64,000 nucleotides of DNA from Tretioscincus oriximinensis (taxonomy: Eukaryota > Chordata > Lepidosauria > Squamata > Gymnophthalmidae), in contig JAJVDF010000003.1 of the NCBI GenBank assembly GCA_022410635.1, positions 700,752-764,751 on the forward strand, given 5' to 3'. Positions 57,600-64,000 of this stretch are shown here, piece by piece. Below the pieces are notes generated by a model. That model ran no database searches. It was given only the letters and a program-made list of their open reading frames with translations, and had not been told where the DNA came from. A program made the translations under genes and the position numbers. How positions within the stretch are numbered: the stretch's first letter is position 1; each line of letters opens with the position of its first letter.

Positions 57600-57754
57600 T
57601 AGTGCAAATTCCTTATTGAGAATCATTTGCTCCACCAGTGATGATTCATTATGAAAGAGATGAGGTTGCATGTGGCTCCACATATGAGGAAACCACCAAA
57701 ATTCATCCACAGAACTCAGTAGTAAATCATCACCTTCATCTTCTTCAATGGTTC
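57600..57754 (-). CDS. NDST4: NDST exon: N-deacetylase metal-site region
   Basis: This 155-nt exon lies between minus-strand acceptor CCCATTTTTCAG and donor GTGAGT. It begins with two bases of a Gly codon, then 51 codons: [51 protein letters not shown]. The HMWSH (HxxxH) pair in [11 protein letters not shown] provides metal ligands for deacetylation in NDST1, as I recall. [11 protein letters not shown] matches NDST4, where NDST3 has LLLGSV. It ends in phase 0 and joins EHGIPTD. The preceding exon (ending near GKFYHTG) is not in the window. Confidence 0.95.
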
Positions 57755-58142
57755 CTGAAAAATGGGAAAAATGCTTTAGTAAGGACACATCAACTCAAAT
57801 TTCAGAAGAAAATTCTTTAGTCTTTTTAGTCACAACATTGTTAATCATATATCATTGTTTCAATATTTTTAAAGAGACAATCTGAATAAAGAACCACNAC
57901 AAAAATGTATCTTTGTACTTACTATCATGTAAGGTACCTCAGTAAAAAATTATTTTGTTGGGATAGTGAATGTGTTTCATAGTGGAACAGTATTCTAATG
58001 CTAGTGCTGTACATCCATATTAGCAATACAACTGTTGATATATGTTTTTAGTACATTAGACTACCAAAAGCTTGGGCACAAGTGTGAGACTTGCATAATT
58101 GGGGGCCATCTTCTTGCAGAAGAACATAGACTAACCCTTTAC

Positions 58143-58285
58143 GAGAGTATGGTCTTCTGGTTAGAGTGTGGGACTCTTATCTGGTGGTCTCCCAATATGA
58201 TCCAGCATTCCTACATGAAGCCAGCTTGGTGATCTCATAGTTCTTTGGAACTGTCCCAGCTCCACTTATTTCATAAACTGTCAGA
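58143..58285 (+). mobile_element. SINE II, 5' half, diverged
   Basis: GTCTTCTGGTTAGAGTGTGG (tRNA-like head), TCTGGTGGTCTCCCA, AAGCCAGCTTGGTGATCTCA and CCCAGCTCCACTTATTTCAT match SINE II with many changes. The tail is missing. Confidence 0.75.
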
Positions 58286-59586
58286 AAGAGTCTTTATGGG
58301 TCTCGGTTTTCTTTAATTATGTCGAATTTCAATTGTTCCAATGTGCCAAACTGTAACTGGCCAATTCTCTTTCACCTTCCAATTTAGCATATTCATTGAC
58401 TCTGCTACTTAAAAATTATTGTTTTATTAAGTAATTATTGTCTTCTCTTATGTTTCATACCTTCACCCACAGTAAAATACTGGTACGTTTTTCCCCCAAC
58501 CATGTGCTGTTTGAATCTGTGATTAATCTGGTTTGCCATTAATTCCGCCAAACCTTTTATCTCTCCACAGTCTCACCACATATGCCAGTATGTCCCACAC
58601 TCTACCTGGCTTTACCAGCATTTGGAAAACATCCTTCTGATCATAAGTTCTAGATGTTCTAAACCATCTATGCAAGACTTTAATACCTTCTGTTTTCTGT
58701 TCCTGTGTTATGGATGCTGCACTCTGCTAATTTGAACTATGTTCTGCTAATACCTACTACTCAACATTATTTGAAAAAAGGGATGCTATTTTGTAAGTGG
58801 TCACAGAATAGGAGTGAACTAGGATACACTAGCAAAAATGTTTTGGCATTTCTATATCTTATGGTCCAGGTCTAATGAGCGATGTGTCTTTTAAAAGGAT
58901 CCGCAATGCATTTGTTTATGTCTGGAATACTGTCACCTTAAATTTGGGGGACATTTTGCATCAAGAGGAAGGCAAAAAACACAGTGATGTTTCAATGTGC
59001 TGATAAACTATGTTGAGCACCCAACATTAAAAGCCTCATTGGGTAAACAAGTCACAAGTACTGCAATTAAGATATATGTCTCCATATTTTATTGATACAT
59101 CACCAATAAAGTGTATGCTTGTATGGAGAATTCTTTGTCATGTTGTCTCTAAGCCAAAGTGACAAAACAACAAATGCTCACTTTAAAAGTAGGTCTTGCT
59201 TTAGATCTGGGATGCCTGACTGAGTGTGTACCGTAGCAGGTCTCTCAATGAATGTTACTGACATGCCTCAGCTCATTAGGTAGTTTTGGACAGTGTTAGT
59301 AAGGCTTAAAGTCCTATGGGGATTGGAGAATCAACAAATGCATTATTCTGGTAATTGAATAATCACAATTCAGTTTTGACAAATTAAATGGAAAATAGGA
59401 GAAAACACACTCATGTACGTAGGTATGTGATAATTTTACCACTCAATTCTCACAGATCATAGGGACAAAGTGGAGTTTGAAGCTATGGAAACTAATCATG
59501 AATTTCATGTTGGCTGTGGCTTCTCATGCCTTTGGCACAGTTTTCACATTAATTAAAGATGTAAATTTCTATCCTGGATTTTATCT

Positions 59587-59816
59587 GGTATCTGGACTCT
59601 TATCTGGTAGTTTCCCGGTTCGATTCCCCACTCCTCCATGAAAGCCAGCTGGGTGACCTTGAGCCAGTCACAGTTCTTTAGAACGGTCTCAGCCCCACCT
59701 ACTTCACAGGGTGTCTGTTGTGGAGAAAGCAACAAAAGTTGTATGTGCCGCCCTTTGGTTGGCCACCCTAAGACCTTCGAGTATAGGGCGGGGTATAAGT
59801 ACAAATAAATAAATAA
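59587..59816 (+). mobile_element. SINE II, nearly complete
   Basis: GGTTCGATTCCCCACTCC (good B box), AGCTGGGTGACCTTGAGCCA core, CACAGGGTGTCTGTTGTGGA, tail ACCTTCGAGTATAGGGCGGG-GTATAAGTACAAATAAATAA. The first tRNA-like bases are missing. Confidence 0.92.
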
Positions 59817-60492
59817 GTGTACATTCTTGTACATCAGTCAAACTGTATTTCAAATAAATCAATCAAACATTCCACTGTCTGGCCTAGCTGGCCATCTAGA
59901 TAATATGCAACCTCAATTCTTCTAATAGGGCTATAGCATCTATGTAAGATAAATAGAATCTGTATGATTTCTCATAGGACAATTACAGGGGGAAAAACTC
60001 TCCAGCCCTTCTCAAGCATCTTCCAGTGGATGAATCTTAGATATTATCTAGATGACCAACTAGAACAGACATTGGAATGACTGATTTATATATTTGTAAT
60101 ACAGTTTGACTGAGCTACAAGAATATACATTTGTTGAGTATTTATTGCTATATTGTTATTTTTCATTTATTTTGGAGCCATTGAATGGTGTTTTTGTTCC
60201 TTATATAATCCTTGTTAAGGATTCACCAAACCCAATCAATATCCTTCCCCCTGGAAATTATTAAAATGTTCCTATCCTGGAAGGAGCTCACACAAGGCTA
60301 ATTTGGAGAGAAAGGTGATACAGGCCCTTCATTCAGGAGTCGATATTTAACAGAAACCATTTTAATGATTCTAGATCAATTCAATATTATATAAATAAGA
60401 TTTTTTTTCTTTTGCCATCCCAAATGGGAAAGGTGGAGGGAGGGAGGAGGGGAGGTTTTTCATTTTGTGTTTTTCTTCTACTNATTGTTTTT

Positions 60493-62024
60493 AAGAACAT
60501 AAGAAGAGCCATACTGGATCAGGTCAGAGCCCATCTAGTCCAGCATTCTGGTGTTACATAGAGGCCCATCAGATGAACCTGGGCAGTATGAACAGAGGAA
60601 AGCAAAATAGGCACCTGTTCATGACTCCCTGCAAATGGCATTTCGAGAGCACTACCTGTTGCTCCATCCTGGAGGGAGCATTCAGATATCCATCCTAATA
60701 CCCTTGGTATACATAAACCTGTCTAGTCCTGTCTTGTTGCTATCCAAACTATTAGCTGCCACCATCTCTTCAGGAAGTAAATTCCAAAGGCTGATAACCC
60801 TCTGGGTTAAAAAATAGTTTCCTTTGTTTTCACTTTTCTGCCCATCAGTTTCAAGGAGTGTCCTCTGGTCCTACAGTTGTGTGATAGAGAAAACATTTTT
60901 TCTCTAGTCACCCTATCCATCCCATGCATGATTTTGTACACTTCAATCAGATCACCTCTCAAATGTTCCCTTTCGAGGCTGAAGTGGCCCAGACGTTGCA
61001 GTCTGACTTCATAAGGGTGGTACTCCAGACCATTGATCATTCTAGTTGCCTTTTCTGCACCTTATCTAGTTCCATAATATCCCTCTTGAAATTTGGTGAC
61101 GAGAACTGAATACAGTATTCCAAATGTGGCCTCACCACAGATTTATAAAGAGGCAAAACAACATTTGCTGACTTGTTTTCGATTCCTTTCCTAATTATCC
61201 CCAACATGGAATTTGCCTTTTTTGCTGCTGCTGCCCACTGGGTTGTTCACCAACACTCCAAGGTCCTTTTCTTGCTTGGTCACAGAAACCTTGGTTCCCA
61301 TCAGTGGGTAGGAGTAGTTGGGATTCTTTGCCCCAATGTGCATGACTTTGCACTTGCTCAAATTGAAGGGCATTTGCCACTTTGANGCCCACTCACCCAA
61401 TTTCAATAGATCACTCTGAAGCGCCTTACAATAATTTTCAGTTTTCACTACCCTTAATAGGTTAGTGTCATCAGCGAACTTGGCTACTTCGCTATTTACC
61501 TCGGCATTCAGATCGTTTATGAATATATTGAAAAGTAAAGATTCTAGTACCGACCCCTGGGGTACTCCACTTCTTACCTCTTTCCACTCAGAGAACTGTC
61601 AATTTATTACTACCCTGTGTTTTCTGTCTTTTTGCCAGTTTCCAATGCAGGACAAAATCTTCCTCTTATACCATGAGTATGGAGCTTTTTTAGGAGCCTT
61701 TGATGAGGGACTTGATCAAAAGCCTTCTCAAAATCTAGATAGACAATACCAACGGGATCTCCTTAACATGTTTGCTAACACCCTCAAAGAATTCTAGCAA
61801 GCTAGTAAGGCATGATCTACCTCTGCAGAAACCATTCTGAGTTTCATTCAGCAATGTGTGCTTCTCCATGTGTTTAGTAATTTTGTCCTTAATTATGTTT
61901 TCCATTTCTTTACCTGGAACTGATGTTAAACTAACGGGTCTATAATTTGTGGGAACACCCCGGGATCTTTTTTTGAAGATTGGTGTTACGCTGGCTACCC
62001 TCCAGTCTACTGGTACTGTGACTC
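60493..62024 (-). mobile_element. CR1, longest copy (about 1.5 kb), decayed polymerase
   Basis: From the 3' end at 60493 (AAGAACATAAGAAGAGCC on the plus strand) the minus strand runs back through C-terminal RGDLIEVYKIMHGMDRVTRE and HSLKLMGRK, then GEW-SKWQMPFNLSKCKVMH with IGAKNPNYSYPL, then the FADDT catalytic box at about 61479-61464, up to NETQNGFCRGRSC near 61835 and TPIFKK near 61980. Frameshifts and stops break the frame, so it is inactive. It belongs to the same subfamily as the short copies. Confidence 0.93.
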
Positions 62025-62100
62025 ATCTTTGATTTGTTTTATTGTAAGTTTTTATTAACATTAAATATGTATATTTTTTCTTTTTACCTGTATATTTTTG

Positions 62101-62351
62101 GCAAAGGAGCTAGCAGCACTTTGAGACTAACTTGAGAAAAGTGGTTGGCATAAGCTTTCGTAGACAGGTCTACTTCTTCAGAGAAGATGCATCTGAAGAA
62201 GATGCTCTGAAGAAGATGCTCTGAAGAGCATCTGAAGAAGTAGACCTGNCTACGAAAGCTTATGCCAACCACTTTTCTCAAGTTAGTCTCAAAGTGCTGC
62301 TAGCTCCTTTGCTGGACTTTCTGCTAGACTAACACGGCTATTTCTCTGAAA
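62101..62351. mobile_element. Palindromic retroposon H, expanded loop
   Basis: Starts GCAAAGGAGCTAGCAGCACT (left end four bases shorter than in copy 2) and ends GGCTATTTCTCTGAAA. The loop holds three GAAGATGCTCTGAAGA-type repeats. The 13-bp duplication is CTGTATATTTTTG (62088-62100, 62352-62364). Fixed right end and variable left end fit 5' truncation. Confidence 0.92.
62232..62266 (+). ncRNA. Hammerhead-ribozyme-like core in retroposon H
   Basis: CTGAAGA, extra A, GTAGAC-CT-GnCTAC, GAAA, GC-TTAT-GC, C. Same layout as the cores at 8493 and 21582; one base of stem II is ambiguous. Confidence 0.45.
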
Positions 62352-62369
62352 CTGTATATTTTTGTAAAT

Positions 62370-62512
62370 GGTTCTGTGCCCACTTATCCTGGGTTATATC
62401 TCATTTAGGCCAGCCACATGCCATCTGGGGCCTGGCATAGTCTACACTAGCATTCAGATGGCATGCTCCTATTCTGAGATATAGCCTTAAAAGGCTCAGT
62501 GGGGACAGAACC
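62370..62512 (+). mobile_element. Foldback family B element
   Basis: GGTTCTGTGCCCACTTATCC and GGCTCAGTGGGGACAGAACC are inverted ends. Interior GGCATAGTCTACACTAGCAT and GGCATGCTCCTATTCTGAGA follow the family. It begins five bases after the right target duplication of the H element. Confidence 0.8.
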
Positions 62513-62627
62513 AATGTCTTGTGGGTGGTGGTATTTTAAAGCTAAAAAATAAAATAAAAATTAATTGCAACATTCTATGAGCACTTATGGCAGCATGGGA
62601 TTATAAATATTCCATGTGGATCCCTCA

Positions 62628-63420
62628 TTGAATCCTAGAGTTGGAAGGGACATCCAGGATCATGGGATCCAACCCCCTGCTCAATGTAGGATTTAANAAA
62701 TTGTCCCAAACCCTGTTTAAAAACTTCCAGAGAAGGAGAACTTATCACAACCAGTGATAACCTATTCACTGGTTTATCACNCTTATTGTCAGAAAGCTTT
62801 TCTGATATCTAATCTATATCTTCTTCCTTGCAGTTTTATCCCTTCCATGTTTCTAGTCCTTCCATGAGCAAATGAGAACAAAGTTCACCCCTCTGCTCTG
62901 TGACAACCTCTCAGATATTTGTAGGCAGTTTTCACAGCTCTCATAGAATATGGTTTCCATACTACTCACCATTCTTATAAATCCCTTTTGAATTTGCTGT
63001 AGTTTATCAATGTCTTTTTTAAATTGCAGTGCCCAGAATTGAACCAGTATTTAATTCTGGCCTGACCAGTATCTAAATCTGATCTGTAGAGAGGAATAAT
63101 CACTTCACTTTAATGAGATTCTGTGCTCCTCTTAATAGAGCTCAGGATTGTGTTTGCCGTTTTTGCAGCAGCTTCACACTGTTGACTTGTATTTAGCCTG
63201 TGATTAACCAATATATCCAGTCCAGCAAAGGAGCTAGCAGCACTTTGAGACTAACTTGAGAAAAGTGGTTGGCATAAGCTTTCGTAGACAGGTCTACTTC
63301 TTCAGATGCTGAGCTCCTTTGCTGGACTTTCTGCTAGACTAACACGGCTATTTCTCTCAAATTGACAATATATCCAGGTCTTTTTCACCTGTGCTATCAC
63401 TACCATATATTCCTCCCATT
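62628..63420 (-). mobile_element. CR1 (ATTCTATGA type), split by retroposon H
   Basis: Plus strand AATCCTAGAGTTGGAAGGGA is the CR1 3' terminus reversed. It continues through CTAGTCCTTCCATGAGCAAA and GCCCAGAATTGAACCAGTAT to GTGTTTGCCGTTTTTGCAGC (polymerase). Interrupted at 63221-63365, resuming with CAATATATCCAGGTC. The high limit is approximate. Confidence 0.85.
63221..63365. mobile_element. Retroposon H inside CR1, right arm mostly deleted
   Basis: Left arm TCCAGCAAAGGAGCTAGCAG to CTTCTTCAGATGCTGA is complete, then jumps to GCTCCTTTGCTGGACTTTCT and the usual tail. The 12-bp duplication is CAATATATCCAG (63209-63220, 63366-63377). The retained left arm carries the hammerhead-like core on the minus strand. 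Confidence 0.92.
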
Positions 63421-64000
63421 CTATACATTATTTTTCATATGATAAGTCAGCATTCAACAAAAGAATGGACAAAAAACACCTAGAAAACAGTGTTTCTCCT
63501 ATCAACAGTGCAAAAAATGTATCAAATGTAACTGTTTTTACACAAAGTATCTTTTACCTTTTAACAGTAAGAATATTATTTTATTCTTTCAGTGCTGCAT
63601 ACAAAGCATTACGTATTCTGCTTCCATTTCTGAGATAAGTGAGGCATTTCTCAAGGGAGGAAGGAATCTTATATGTCTTTAGTGTTTAATGTCTGCCATG
63701 AAATGTACTAGATTTGTTCCAGTCTTCCAGAAAATAGCTCCTTTTGACCTGGTAAAAGCTCATTTTCCTTGACAGTGCATCACAGTTNTATTGCTTTTTC
63801 CATGCAGTGATGAGATACTATAAGTCTAAATGAATTCTTGCTTTATTATGTACTGTTTAAAAACCCTAGCAATAAGATCCANTTATTGTGCAAATATTGC
63901 TTAAATCTTTCCCCCCCCCGTTCAAATAATATAAACAGTGTTTTGTATGCAATGATGTGCCCGAACACAAATCCTTCTGTTTTTGTTCATGAAGAATAGT

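Larger units (their letters stand above)
57755..64000 (-). other. NDST intron, 5' part, continues beyond window
   Basis: Holds two SINE II copies, the longest CR1, retroposon H twice, foldback B and a CR1 of the ATTCTATGA type. 58311-58745 has T-rich sequence (e.g. ACCACATATGCCAGTATGTC) that may be old LINE. 58746-59586, 59817-60492 and 63430-64000 show nothing recognised. I searched for the next upstream exon without success. Confidence 0.75.

Noticed and set aside
59410..59470. Possible upstream NDST exon (SGK followed by hydrophobic residues, minus strand)
   Set aside because: Only three residues agree with the expected FSGKFYHTG and an in-frame stop lies seven residues upstream.

Overview
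The window is part of a vertebrate nuclear gene on the minus strand, embedded in repeat-rich introns. Density and type of repeats (CR1 retrotransposons ending in TTATGTTC or ATTCTATGA octamers, an L2-like LINE, two tRNA-derived SINE families, many short foldback elements) point to a non-avian reptile, most likely a squamate. This is inferred from repeat content only. Scattered single n bases suggest a draft assembly. Nothing looks bacterial: no operons, no CRISPR array, no tRNA or rRNA genes.

Six consecutive coding exons of a heparan sulfate N-deacetylase/N-sulfotransferase were found by translating the minus strand and checking splice sites and phase. In transcript order they are 57754-57600, 49859-49674, 44132-44004, 12106-11924, 4824-4728 and 923-800. 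All acceptors are AG, all donors GT, and phases agree across every junction (874 nt, about 291 codons). They run from the metal-site region of the N-deacetylase domain to the PAPS-binding loop at the start of the sulfotransferase domain. Remembered paralogue differences favour NDST4 over NDST3. The 5' exons lie beyond 64000 and the 3' exons before position 1.

The rest is intron, about 3.8, 7.1, 31.9, 5.5 and 7.7 kb plus two flanks. Recurrent families are: (1) CR1, at least 15 copies, the longest at 60493-62024 with an FADD reverse-transcriptase motif; (2) an L2-like LINE; (3) SINE I, with a tRNA-like head and a CTT tail; (4) SINE II, with a tRNA-like head, MIR-like core and AAAT tail; (5) foldback family A, eight copies beginning TAGGCTGACC, with one 625-bp member; (6) foldback family B, with ends resembling CTGTCCCCACTGAGCC; (7) retroposon H, a palindromic element with 12-15 bp target duplications and a hammerhead-ribozyme-like core.

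The observations most worth following are the hammerhead-like palindromic retroposon H, foldback family A, and a 166-bp CpG-rich, TATA-containing insertion at 40638-40803 flanked by an 8-bp duplication.
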